The notes under the pieces were generated by a model. The model was given only the letters and a program-made list of their open reading frames with translations, made no database searches and was not told the DNA's origin. DNA of 58,488 nt from Erwinia sp. OLFS4. GTDB taxonomy: Bacteria > Pseudomonadota > Gammaproteobacteria > Enterobacterales > Enterobacteriaceae. A program made the translations under genes and the position numbers. Below are positions 1-8,271 of this stretch, one piece after another; positions within the stretch are counted from its first letter, which is position 1; each line of letters opens with the position of its first letter. The stretch spans positions 1 through 58,488 of the forward strand of contig NZ_MOMB01000060.1 in assembly GCF_002752165.1 (NCBI RefSeq), read 5' to 3'.

Positions 1-178
1 AGCATCTGACGGGCAAAATTTTCACCCAACGCATTGAACGTAATAACCTGACGCTCCGCACCCGCATTAAACGGTTGGCTCGTAAAACAATCTGCTTTTC
101 GCGCTCAGTTGAGATCCACGAAAAAGTCATTGGAGCGTTTATCGAGAAACACATGTTCTACTAATTGGAGGCATCACC
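1..178 (+). mobile_element. Right end of an IS1-family insertion sequence (left part outside window)
   Basis: The first 178 bases hold the C-terminal part of an IS1-type InsB transposase followed 14 bases after its stop by an IS1-like right inverted repeat ending TTGGAGGCATCACC at 165-178. Its reverse complement begins GGTGATGCCTCCAA, close to the IS1 end GGTGATGCTGCCAA as I remember it. The left end and target duplication lie outside the window, so completeness and insertion age cannot be judged. It abuts the metabolic cluster at 232-10087, a typical sign of an accessory region. Confidence 0.8.
3..164 (+). CDS. insB: IS1-family transposase InsB, C-terminal 53 residues (partial)
   Basis: The open frame runs from the window edge to a TAA at 162-164. 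The translated end contains TQRIERNNLTLRTRIKRL and later FSRSVEIHEKVIG, which parallel the IS1 InsB segment TQRIERHNLNLRQHLARL followed by FSKSVELHDKVIG. This is the C-terminal end of the DDE transposase, and the catalytic acidic residues would lie further upstream. IS1 transposase is normally made by a programmed frameshift joining insA and insB, which cannot be checked here. Because only the tail is present, it is not known whether the element is intact. Confidence 0.8.
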   Translation, partial: HLTGKIFTQRIERNNLTLRTRIKRLARKTICFSRSVEIHEKVIGAFIEKHMFY

Positions 179-197
179 TCTCCCCGCTGGTTGAGCA

Positions 198-216
198 GGC
201 GGCCGGCAAGGCCGCC
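198..216. repeat. 7-bp perfect hairpin between IS end and aldehyde dehydrogenase gene
   Basis: GGCGGCC (198-204), loop GGCAA, GGCCGCC (210-216). It lies just downstream of the stop of the minus-strand dehydrogenase gene, so it could help end that transcript. No T-run follows on either strand, so a Rho-independent terminator is not well supported. Confidence 0.4.
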
Positions 217-231
217 GTAAGAGAGAGGGTA

Positions 232-1722
232 TTATCTTAACTGATACCAGGTGGTCTTAAGCTGAGTGAACTTATCGAAGGCGTGCAGTGACAGATCGCG
301 GCCAAAACCAGACTGCTTATTTCCCCCAAAGGGGACGGTAACATCCAGAGCATCAACGGTATTGACCGAAACCGTCCCGGCATTCAGCTTCGCGGCCACC
401 CGGTGAGCGCGATGTAAATCATCAGTCCATACCGATGCTGCCAGCGCATAAATATGGTTATTGGCAATATCAATGGCCTGTTGCTCATCATCAAAAGCCC
501 GCACCGCCAGTACCGGTCCAAAAATTTCCTGTTGCCACAGTGCCATTTCCTCGCTCTCAGCGCTGAGCAGGGTTGGCTGCACATAATTGGCCACGCCCGC
601 GATGCTCACCGCCTGGCCACCCGCCAGTAACGTTGCCCCTGCCTGGCGGGCGTTAGCGATAGCCTCCATGACTTTTTCCATATGCGCCGTACTGACCATT
701 GGCCCCATGACCGAAGCAGGATCGAGGGGATGAGCCGGCTGCCATGCCGCCAGCTTGCGGCATAACCTGTCAATAAAGTCAGGATATATACGCCGATCCA
801 CCAGCAGGCGGGAGTTAGCAGAGCAGACCTCGCCCTGATTAAAGCAGATACCGAAAGCCGCTTTTTCCGCCGCCAGTTCAAGATCCTGACAATCTGCAAA
901 AATGATATTCGCGCTTTTACCACCACACTCCAGCCAGACCTGCTTAAGGTTGGACTGCGCGGCATACTGCATAAAGGCTTTCCCTACCGCCGTCGAACCG
1001 GTAAAGGTCAACACATCAATATCATGATGCAGCCCCAGCGCCGTTCCGGTTTCGGTGCCCAGACCGGTCACCACGTTGAGTACCCCCGGCGGCAGACCGG
1101 CCTCCAGCGCCAGCTCAGCAAGACGCAGCGCCGAAAAAGGCGACAATTCCGAAGGCTTGAGGATCACGCTATTACCTGCTGCCAGTGCCGGCGCCAGCTT
1201 CCAGGCGGCAATATCCAGTGGAAAATTCCATGGAATAACCGCCGCTACGACGCCCGAGGCTTCACGGGTGATGGTGGCCAGCGCATCTTTGGCTGTCGGC
1301 GCTATCTGATCATAGAGTTTATCGACACTTTCGGCATACCTGGCGATGACGTGCGCGGCACCGGGAACATCGATGGTCAGTGCATCATTCACCGGCTTCC
1401 CCATACTGACGCTCTCCAGCAGTGCCAGCTCCTCACGATGTTGTAAAAGCAACGCCGAGAGACGTAATAAAACCGTTTTTCTCTCCTGCGGAGAACGTCG
1501 GCACCAGACTCCGGAAGTGAATGCCTGACGGGCAGATTTTACTGCTACGTCAACATCACTGGCCTGCAGCGCGGTCACCGAAGCCAGTGCACAGTTAGTT
1601 GCCGGGTTAATCACCGTAAAGGTTTTTTTACTCGCCGCAAACCACGGCTGGCCGTCAATAATAGCGTGACTAATAAATCTCTGATTTTTAAGTTTATTCT
1701 TCCAGAAATTGATATCAGACAA
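232..1722 (-). CDS. NAD(P)-dependent aldehyde dehydrogenase, PuuC-like
   Basis: A full-length aldehyde dehydrogenase of 496 residues, cytosolic, expected to oxidise an aldehyde to the acid. The cofactor-fold motif PWNFP is near residue 165, FTGSTAVG near 240, the general-base Glu in LECGGK near 265 and the catalytic Cys in NQGEVCSAN near 300. The closest family I recognise is E. coli PuuC (gamma-glutamyl-aminobutyraldehyde dehydrogenase, 495 residues). I choose the TTG at 1720-1722: AGGAGA lies 6 bases upstream, the product then matches the PuuC length, and the start overlaps the stop of the GMC gene by 8 bases, implying coupling. A longer reading to 1761 has no such support. Last gene of the minus-strand operon, likely acting on the aldehyde made by the GMC enzyme. 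Substrate unknown. Confidence 0.88.
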   Translation of the reverse strand: MSDINFWKNKLKNQRFISHAIIDGQPWFAASKKTFTVINPATNCALASVTALQASDVDVAVKSARQAFTSGVWCRRSPQERKTVLLRLSALLLQHREELALLESVSMGKPVNDALTIDVPGAAHVIARYAESVDKLYDQIAPTAKDALATITREASGVVAAVIPWNFPLDIAAWKLAPALAAGNSVILKPSELSPFSALRLAELALEAGLPPGVLNVVTGLGTETGTALGLHHDIDVLTFTGSTAVGKAFMQYAAQSNLKQVWLECGGKSANIIFADCQDLELAAEKAAFGICFNQGEVCSANSRLLVDRRIYPDFIDRLCRKLAAWQPAHPLDPASVMGPMVSTAHMEKVMEAIANARQAGATLLAGGQAVSIAGVANYVQPTLLSAESEEMALWQQEIFGPVLAVRAFDDEQQAIDIANNHIYALAASVWTDDLHRAHRVAAKLNAGTVSVNTVDALDVTVPFGGNKQSGFGRDLSLHAFDKFTQLKTTWYQLR

Positions 1723-3361
1723 TGTGATTCTCCTCAGCACCGGAAGGTTGCGTAGCGCCACTGCCGTTGAGCATCATCGCCGCCGCCCGCTCACCGATCA
1801 TAATTGCCGGCGCATTGGTGTTACCACTTATCAGCGTCGGCATAATAGACACATCGGCAACCCGCAGGTTTTGCAATCCGTAGACTTTCAGGGTTTGCGG
1901 GTCAACCACGCTCATCGCATCGTTGCCCATTTTGCAGGTACCGGCCGGATGAAAAACCGTGGCACAGTAATCTTTAACATACTGATGGAGCTGCTCATCA
2001 CTTTGTACTTGCGCACCTGGCAGCATCTCTTTACCGCGAATTGCCGCAAACTCTGGCTGGGCCAGAATTCGGCGGGCCGTTTTGATCCCTTCAACAAGGA
2101 CATCCGCATCATGCGGATTAGAGAGAAAGTTAAAATCGACAATAACCTTGCCATCACGGCTGAGACCGAGTGAACCAACGGATTGTGGGCGCAGCACGCA
2201 AGTATGGATGGCGTAGCCATGTCCCCACTCAAACAGACGGCCGCGATGACTGCGGTAACCCGGAACAAAGTGAAACTGAATGTCCGGCACTGAGGGACTC
2301 AGAGGGGTAGAAGCAAAGCCGCCGGCTTCAACATAGTTGGTGGTCAACCAGCCCTTGCGGCCAAACAGATATTTCAGCGGGGCAGACAACACCGGTTTCC
2401 ATGCCGCCAGCGAAAAACCCAGCGTCAGCGGACTGGCGGAACGGATTGTCACCAGACCATCAAGGTGATCCTGCAGGTTCTGCCCGACGCCGGGTAAGTG
2501 ATGCTTTACCTCAAAACCCGCATTGCGCAAAGTCTCCTGAGGACCAATACCGGACTTCATCAGCAAGTGTGGCGAACCGATGGCCCCGGCGCACAGCACC
2601 ACTTCTTTTTCCGCCTGCAGCGTAACGCGCTGTTTTCCGTCGCCGGTGGTAATCTCCACCCCTTTGACCACATCACCTTCAATGATCAGCCGCTGAACTT
2701 CACAATCAGTTCTGATAGTCAGGTTACTGCGATGACGGTGAGGATGCAGAAACGCCCGGTAGCTGGAAAGACGCTGACCATTTTTTTGCGTAACATTATA
2801 AATACCCACGCCAGCCAGGCTGGCCCCGTTAAAATCACGATTTTCAGCAAGACCAGTGCGTTTACCCGCATTAACAAACAGCGTCGAAGCCGGATTGGGA
2901 TCGCGGGGTTTATCCACCAGCAGTTCACCCGTAAAACCATGATAAGCCGGGTCCTGGCCGAGCTGATTATTTTCAGAATATTTAAACCAGGGCAGCACAT
3001 CATCCCAGCCCCAGCCAGCGCAACCGGCATCACGCCAGCGATCGTAATCTGCAGGCAACCCACGAATATAAATCATGCTGTTCATTGAAGACGATCCACC
3101 CAGCGCTTTACCTCGCGGCACATGAAGCTGCCGCCCACCAAGGTGGGCCTGGGGTACCGACCAGAAATTCCAGCTAAACTTTTTACTTTTATACAGCGTA
3201 ATCGTGCCGGCCGGCGTCTGAATTCTTGGCGTATTATCACCACTGCCCGCCTCAAGCAGACAAACGTTTATCTCGCGATGGGCAGATAACCGTGCCGCCA
3301 GAACCGAACCGGCAGACCCTCCGCCAATAATGATGTAGTCATATTTTTTGCTGTTATTCAT
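1715..3361 (-). CDS. GMC-family FAD oxidoreductase (choline/alcohol dehydrogenase-like)
   Basis: A 548-residue flavoprotein of the glucose-methanol-choline family, the size of BetA-type dehydrogenases. The N-terminus carries the ADP-binding motif IIIGGGSAGS (about residues 10-19) and the family signature GKALGGSSSMNSMIYIRG near 85. The C-terminus has the active-site His in VFHPAGTCKMG (about 471) and the partner Asn in SGNTNAP (about 514-516). Such enzymes oxidise a primary alcohol to an aldehyde and pass electrons to quinones or oxygen. The gene is 14 bases downstream of the permease gene and overlaps the aldehyde dehydrogenase start, so permease, alcohol oxidation and aldehyde oxidation are probably co-transcribed. 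It is not adjacent to betB/betI/betT, so a choline role is not favoured. Amino-alcohols or hydroxymethyl heterocycles are alternatives. Confidence 0.88.
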   Translation of the reverse strand: MNNSKKYDYIIIGGGSAGSVLAARLSAHREINVCLLEAGSGDNTPRIQTPAGTITLYKSKKFSWNFWSVPQAHLGGRQLHVPRGKALGGSSSMNSMIYIRGLPADYDRWRDAGCAGWGWDDVLPWFKYSENNQLGQDPAYHGFTGELLVDKPRDPNPASTLFVNAGKRTGLAENRDFNGASLAGVGIYNVTQKNGQRLSSYRAFLHPHRHRSNLTIRTDCEVQRLIIEGDVVKGVEITTGDGKQRVTLQAEKEVVLCAGAIGSPHLLMKSGIGPQETLRNAGFEVKHHLPGVGQNLQDHLDGLVTIRSASPLTLGFSLAAWKPVLSAPLKYLFGRKGWLTTNYVEAGGFASTPLSPSVPDIQFHFVPGYRSHRGRLFEWGHGYAIHTCVLRPQSVGSLGLSRDGKVIVDFNFLSNPHDADVLVEGIKTARRILAQPEFAAIRGKEMLPGAQVQSDEQLHQYVKDYCATVFHPAGTCKMGNDAMSVVDPQTLKVYGLQNLRVADVSIMPTLISGNTNAPAIMIGERAAAMMLNGSGATQPSGAEENHIV

Positions 3362-3375
3362 TACGCTTTCACTTT

Positions 3376-4776
3376 TTATTTACAGGCAGAGGTTTGAGTC
3401 AGCGTTTGCGTGCGGCTCATCAGATAATACACCGGAGAGACAACCAGCAGCCCCACCAGCCAGGAAATATCTGCGCCACCAAGAGAAGCGGATGCCGGAC
3501 CGGTATATATTTCCGTCGACATAAAAGGAATTTCCACCACTATTCCCAACAAATAACAGAAGATAGCCCGTAGATTGTAGTAACCATAAATGCCACCATC
3601 CCGGCGGAAAAAAGAAGGGATATCATATTTACCATGTGCGACCAGGTAATAATCCACCAGATTAATCGCCGTCCACGGCACCAGCACATAGAGCAGCATC
3701 AGAATAAAATTGGTGTAGTTAACCAGGAAATTGTCCTGACCATAAACGGCAATTATCACTTCCAGAACTACCGTGATAATGGCCGTAGCAATACGGGAAC
3801 CGGACAGGGGTGACCATCTGGCAAAAAAGGTTTGTCCCAGCGTCAGGGTACAGAGTACGCCACAATACAAATTCATCGCGTTGGTGGCGGCGATGCCAAG
3901 AGCAAAAACGATAATCACCGTTGAAGAAAGCCCGCCGGTCATGCCAACGATAGCGGTAATCAGGTCACCGTTAATGATGCAAATCGACACCAGAATACCA
4001 AGAATCATCGGAAAGAATGAACCGAGCACGCAGCCGATATAACTACACCAGAACACACTTTTTTCGCTGATATCTTTTGGCATATAACGCGAATAGTCGG
4101 AAACGTAAGGTGCATAAGCCAGCTGCCAGAGTGCTGCCACCGAAATTGCCCCCAGAAAACCGCTGAGGTTAAAACCATTACGGTTAAGAAAATCGGTCGG
4201 TAAACCATGAACAACAATGATCCAGACAAAGGCGGCAGCCAGAATTATCCCGGAAACCCAGGACATAATTTTGGTGTAAGCATGAATCAGATTATAACCA
4301 AAGGCACAGGCGATCAGGCTGAGCAACGCCACCGCGATAATACCGGCGTTGGTTGAAAGCGGCTGATAAATAGCATGCAGCGACTGACCACCCAGCACCA
4401 GATTAGAAGCAAAAAAGCCGATGTACATGATAACCACCAGCGCCACAACCAGCACCGAACCGTAAGAACCAAACTGGCCGCGTGTCTGCACCATCTGCGG
4501 TACGCCAAGCTGCGGCCCCTGCGCCGAATGAAGCGCCATAAAAAGGCCGCCGGCAAGATTCCCTATCAGCACGCCAACGGTGGCCCAGAAAAATGACAGA
4601 TGAAACACACTGACCGCTAGCGAACCGGTAATGACGGTTAGCAGCATAATATTAGAGCCAAACCAGATAGTGAAAAGATCACGCGGTTTACCGTGCCTTT
4701 CAGACAATGGAATAGGCTGAATGGTGCTCAGCTCGACGGCAGAAACTGATGCGCTATTTTTATGGCTGTTTGTCAT
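3376..4776 (-). CDS. NCS1-family permease (cytosine/purine/allantoin/thiamine type)
   Basis: A 466-residue inner-membrane protein with about twelve hydrophobic segments. After a soluble N-terminus it has the NCS1-type stretch ERHGKPRDLFTIWFGSNIML (about residues 25-44). Further on, ALWQLAYAPYVSDYSRYMP matches the conserved SDYSRY region of CodB-like carriers. The family imports nucleobases, hydantoins, allantoin, pyridoxine-type and thiamine-pyrimidine compounds by cation symport. It is the first gene of the minus-strand operon and faces the LysR gene across a 643-base promoter region. Its family limits the likely substrate of the whole cluster to a small nitrogen-containing ring or ureide-like compound, but sequence alone does not say which. 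Confidence 0.85.
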   Translation of the reverse strand: MTNSHKNSASVSAVELSTIQPIPLSERHGKPRDLFTIWFGSNIMLLTVITGSLAVSVFHLSFFWATVGVLIGNLAGGLFMALHSAQGPQLGVPQMVQTRGQFGSYGSVLVVALVVIMYIGFFASNLVLGGQSLHAIYQPLSTNAGIIAVALLSLIACAFGYNLIHAYTKIMSWVSGIILAAAFVWIIVVHGLPTDFLNRNGFNLSGFLGAISVAALWQLAYAPYVSDYSRYMPKDISEKSVFWCSYIGCVLGSFFPMILGILVSICIINGDLITAIVGMTGGLSSTVIIVFALGIAATNAMNLYCGVLCTLTLGQTFFARWSPLSGSRIATAIITVVLEVIIAVYGQDNFLVNYTNFILMLLYVLVPWTAINLVDYYLVAHGKYDIPSFFRRDGGIYGYYNLRAIFCYLLGIVVEIPFMSTEIYTGPASASLGGADISWLVGLLVVSPVYYLMSRTQTLTQTSACK

Positions 4777-5419
4777 AATTTTGATCTCAACAGAGTTGAC
4801 CAGCAGGTGAATGCGCTTCTGAACAGCCTACAACCGCCCTGGAAAAATGGGATTGTTGAAAGATTGTTACAGTGAGAATCATGGTGCAGTAGCCAGGAAT
4901 TCCGCGAAAGGACTAAAAATATAGGTAACCTCTATAAAAAATTTTGTTAGTGCACAATGGCCGCCAGGCGCACCGTTTTTGTGCAGGGGGTTAGGCTGTG
5001 ACAGGGGTCAAAAATTTAAACCGCGATTTTTTTCAGTAGGTTGTAATACAAAACATTTCACTGCATCAGCCTGGTGCAGTCGCGCGCCAGAAAATGGCAT
5101 GACAAACAACATTAATTATATTCAAGATAAGCAACAAAGATTAAAAAAAATATCTTATCGCGATATCAATTGCTGACTGTTAACGGCGCAGCAGAATAGC
5201 CGCCGCAGCGGCAGCCGGCAGAAAAAAACATAACCATTTGAAATAATAAAAAATAAAGCATCGCGGTGAAAAATACTGGCTTACAGTAAGGGCATTTATG
5301 CCATGGCGATTGCCAGCCGCGCACAGTGGAAAATTAACAGAGGATACTTGCATCAGCCCCGTTAACCAGCTTAAAACTATTTAACACACTCAGCTAAATA
5401 TATAAATTAAGGCCTTACC
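4777..5419. promoter_or_regulatory. Divergent control region between permease operon and LysR gene
   Basis: 643 bases with no convincing gene. AT-rich tracts lie near 4914-4948 and 5221-5255. The nonamer TGGTGCAGT occurs twice in direct orientation (4882-4890, 5072-5080), and GTGCA also occurs at 4950-4954 and 4981-4985. A half-conserved CRP-like element TGTGACAGGGGTCAAA lies at 4997-5012. LysR regulators commonly bind such divergent regions at several sites, so these are candidates only. I did not find a confident -35/-10 pair. A 65-codon frame at 4979-5176 has no start signal and an atypical composition. Confidence 0.45.
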
Positions 5420-6346
5420 ATGCCCCATTTCACCCTGAAACAGCTCAAATATTTTGTTGCTGTGGTCGAAGCGGAAAGTATTGCAGAAGCCTCCAGACAG
5501 CTCCATATTGCCCAGCCTTCTATTTCAATTGCAGTAAAAAGTCTTGAAGACATGTTCGACCAACAGTTTTTTATCCGCCATCACGCTCAGGGGGTCTCGA
5601 TGACGCCTGGCGGCCAGCGTTTTTATGAAAAAGCGAAAGAGTTACTGAGGCTGGCTTATCAGTTTGAACAGAACTCCAAAGCCGACAACGAGCTGGTTTC
5701 CGGCGTTATCTCTGTAGGCAGTTTTGAAACAGCTGCACCCGTTTATATGCCACGCCTGATCGCCGGATTTAAAAAAATTTACCCGGATATCACTATTAAA
5801 ATTTATGACGGTGAACAGCATGAAATCGCCCATGGTTTGCACCGGGGGCGCTTTGACCTCGCCTTTCTTTATGATCTTGAACTCGATAATGCTATCCATA
5901 CTGAAAAGCTTGATGCGCCACAAAAACCCTATGCGCTGTTACCCGCCAGCCATCCACTGGCACAGCGCAAATCGGTGACGCTTTCTGAACTAAGCAGCCT
6001 GCCAATGGTAGTACTGGATATCGTCCCCAGCCGAAATTATTTCATCAGCATTTTTAAAGAAAAGGGTTATCACCCTGACGTCGCTTACAGCTCTCCCTCC
6101 ATTGAAATGGTGCGCTGCATGGTCGGCCAGGGGCTGGGATTTTCTCTGCTGGTTACCCGGCCGCTCTCTGACATGACTTATGACGGCCAGCAGGTCAGAT
6201 GCATTGATATTCAGGATGAAATGGCCGTCTCCGCGCTGGTTATGGCCCACTTGCGTAACAGTGAACCCACCAAGCCGACCCAGCTGTTTATGGCTTATTG
6301 TCGTACCGTCGAGCTGATGTCACCGGAGGAAAAAGGCGGCCATTAA
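5420..6346 (+). CDS. LysR-family transcriptional regulator
   Basis: A 308-residue LysR-type regulator. The N-terminal winged helix-turn-helix covers about residues 3-60 (LKQLKYFVAVVEAESIAEA, then HIAQPSISIAVKSLE), followed by a linker helix and a two-lobe periplasmic-binding-protein-like effector domain (about 90-300). It is divergent from the NCS1-GMC-ALDH operon and 177 bases upstream of the flavin monooxygenase operon in the same direction, so it is well placed to control one or both. LysR regulators usually respond to a substrate or intermediate of the pathway they control. I do not recognise the subfamily. The ATG at 5420 is preceded by only a weak AAGG purine stretch. Confidence 0.9.
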   Translation: MPHFTLKQLKYFVAVVEAESIAEASRQLHIAQPSISIAVKSLEDMFDQQFFIRHHAQGVSMTPGGQRFYEKAKELLRLAYQFEQNSKADNELVSGVISVGSFETAAPVYMPRLIAGFKKIYPDITIKIYDGEQHEIAHGLHRGRFDLAFLYDLELDNAIHTEKLDAPQKPYALLPASHPLAQRKSVTLSELSSLPMVVLDIVPSRNYFISIFKEKGYHPDVAYSSPSIEMVRCMVGQGLGFSLLVTRPLSDMTYDGQQVRCIDIQDEMAVSALVMAHLRNSEPTKPTQLFMAYCRTVELMSPEEKGGH

Positions 6347-6523
6347 TCGATAACGGGTCTCACGACAGGCACTACACGGCAATGCCGTGACGGCGACCAC
6401 CCTCAGAATTTTATTCTTAGATGCTCGTTTTATAATATTTTACCTGATGTTAACCGTTTAATAACCTGCGTCCTACGGCGTGCTTGCGATGACGCCGCCG
6501 AATACCATTCGAAGGATGCAGAC

Positions 6524-7789
6524 ATGACAACAGAAATAACAGAAATCGATACCCTGATTGTCGGGGCCGGACAGGCTGGTGTCGCCATGAGCGAACATCT
6601 GACTAAGCAGGGTATTGCGCATCTGGTACTGGAAAAAAACCGCATTGCCGAGGCATGGCGAACTGGCCGCTGGGACTCACTGGTGGCAAACGGACCCGCC
6701 TGGCACGACCGTTTTCCTGGTCTTGAGTTTCCCGGGCGCGGTCCTGACAGCTTTGTTCCCAAAGATGAAATCGCCAGTTATTTTGAAGCTTACGCAAAAA
6801 AGTTCTCTGTGCCAATCCGCACCGGGGTGGAAGTTAAAAGCGTAGTGCGTAACCATGGCCGGCCTGGATTTACCGTTGAAACCAGTGCCGGGGTATTCAA
6901 TGCCCTGCGGGTAGTGGCCGCAACCGGTCCGTTTCAGAAACCGGTTATCCCGGCGATTGCACCACAGGACGATCGGATTCATCAGATTCATTCTGCACAC
7001 TATTTTAATCCGCAGCAGCTGCCGCAAGGTGCGATACTGGTTGTCGGTGCCGGCTCATCCGGGACACAAATTGCCGATGAACTACAGCGCGCCGGGCGCA
7101 AGGTATTTTTATCCGTCGGCGCCCACGACCGGCCACCACGTTCATACCGCAACCGTGACTTCTGCTGGTGGCTCGGCGTACTGGGTTTGTGGGATGCACC
7201 CGCCAGTGTACCAGGCAAAGAACATGTCACTATTGCTGTCAGCGGCGCTCGCGGCGGACATACCGTCGATTTTCGCTCCCTCGCCCACCAGGGTATTACC
7301 CTGGTGGGCCTGACAAAAACCTTTGAAAACGGCCGCGTCACCTTCCAGTCAGACCTTTGTGACAATATTCGTCGCGGCGATGAAAACTATCTGTCGCTGC
7401 TGGATGCCGCCGATCAGTACATCAAAGCAAACGGGCTGGATCTCCCTGAAGAGCCGGCTGCGCGGCAGTTTTTACCCGATCCCGACTGCATGACCCGCCC
7501 GCTTCTGTCGTTGGATTTAGCGGAGGCCGGTATCACCAGCATCATCTGGGCAACCGGCTATGCGGCAGATTACAGCTGGCTGAAAGTGGACGCATTTGAT
7601 CAACATCACCGTCCACGGCACCAGCGTGGCGTCTCCAGCGAACCTGGTATTTACTTTTTAGGTCTGCCGTGGTTATCACGTCGCGGCTCAACCTTTATCT
7701 GGGGGGTATGGCATGATGCCAGGTTTATTGCCGATCACATTGCCACCCAGCACGCTTACAGTCAGTACAAAGATGCCAGTGAACGTTAA
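6524..7789 (+). CDS. FAD/NADPH-dependent flavin monooxygenase (FMO/CzcO-like)
   Basis: A 421-residue soluble flavoprotein with two dinucleotide folds: FAD motif LIVGAGQAG (GxGxxG at 14-19) and NADPH motif ILVVGAGSSG (175-180). Between them are ATGPFQKP near 134 and the FMO-type HSAHY near 157. A second ATG motif, IIWATGYAADYSWL, lies in the C-terminal third. This architecture is that of N-hydroxylating or S-oxygenating flavin monooxygenases and YUCCA-like enzymes, so an oxygenation of nitrogen, carbon or sulfur of the pathway substrate is likely. The start has AAGGA 7 bases upstream. It heads a tight plus-strand operon with the Rid, DUF1028 and M20 genes. The true substrate is unknown. Confidence 0.87.
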   Translation: MTTEITEIDTLIVGAGQAGVAMSEHLTKQGIAHLVLEKNRIAEAWRTGRWDSLVANGPAWHDRFPGLEFPGRGPDSFVPKDEIASYFEAYAKKFSVPIRTGVEVKSVVRNHGRPGFTVETSAGVFNALRVVAATGPFQKPVIPAIAPQDDRIHQIHSAHYFNPQQLPQGAILVVGAGSSGTQIADELQRAGRKVFLSVGAHDRPPRSYRNRDFCWWLGVLGLWDAPASVPGKEHVTIAVSGARGGHTVDFRSLAHQGITLVGLTKTFENGRVTFQSDLCDNIRRGDENYLSLLDAADQYIKANGLDLPEEPAARQFLPDPDCMTRPLLSLDLAEAGITSIIWATGYAADYSWLKVDAFDQHHRPRHQRGVSSEPGIYFLGLPWLSRRGSTFIWGVWHDARFIADHIATQHAYSQYKDASER

Positions 7790-7839
7790 TGAATTTTGCT
7801 GGCCGGCAACAGCCAGATGTGACTAACAGGATAATAGCC

Positions 7840-8259
7840 ATGCCAACACATACCCGTATCCGGATGTTTAATACCAAGGCCACTTACCCCAATCAGACGC
7901 TGGACAACGATTTATGTCAGGCGGTACGCGCCGGTAATACCGTTTATGTGCGCGGGCAGGTGGGAACGGACTTTGACGGTAATCTGGTCGGTCTGGGCGA
8001 CCCGCAGGCCCAGGCTGAACAGGCAATGAAAAACGTTAAACAGCTACTTGAAGAAGCCGGCAGTGATTTATCACATATTGTAAAAACCACCACCTACATT
8101 ATCGATCCGCGCTACCGTGAGCCGGTCTATCGCGAAGTCGGTAAATGGCTTAAAGGGGTCTTCCCCATTTCAACCGGTCTGGTGGTCTCCGCTCTGGCCC
8201 AGCCGCAATGGCTAATGGAAATTGATGTTATTGCGGTTATTCCTGACGACGGCAACTGA
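7840..8259 (+). CDS. Rid (YjgF/YER057c/UK114)-family protein, atypical
   Basis: A 139-residue Rid-fold protein. Typical segments are present: VYVRGQVGTDFDGNLVGLGD, then QAEQAMKNVKQLLEEAGSD and VKTTTYIIDPRYREPVYREV. RidA hydrolyses reactive enamines and imines using an Arg in the segment FPARSCVEV. Here the matching segment reads FPISTGLVV, so the Arg is replaced by Ser. It is therefore a different Rid subgroup and the usual deaminase activity cannot be assumed. I use the ATG at 7840 because AGGA lies 8 bases upstream and the domain begins there. An in-frame ATG at 7789 overlaps the monooxygenase stop. Rid proteins in operons often remove or process unstable imine products of a neighbouring oxidase, which fits here as inference. 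Confidence 0.85.
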   Translation: MPTHTRIRMFNTKATYPNQTLDNDLCQAVRAGNTVYVRGQVGTDFDGNLVGLGDPQAQAEQAMKNVKQLLEEAGSDLSHIVKTTTYIIDPRYREPVYREVGKWLKGVFPISTGLVVSALAQPQWLMEIDVIAVIPDDGN

Positions 8260-8271
8260 TAAGGAGGCATC

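Noticed and set aside
198-216. Hairpin as a Rho-independent terminator
   Set aside because: Good stem but no T-run on either strand; kept only as an inverted repeat.
2498-3088. 196-codon open frame on the plus strand
   Set aside because: Antisense to the GMC oxidoreductase gene, with no recognisable protein features.
232-4776. Reading the left operon as betaine synthesis (BetA/BetB/BetT)
   Set aside because: The permease is NCS1, not a BCCT choline carrier. There is no BetI, and the dehydrogenase is PuuC-like rather than BetB-like.
4979-5176. 65-codon frame in the divergent permease/LysR region
   Set aside because: No Shine-Dalgarno sequence, odd composition, no family resemblance.
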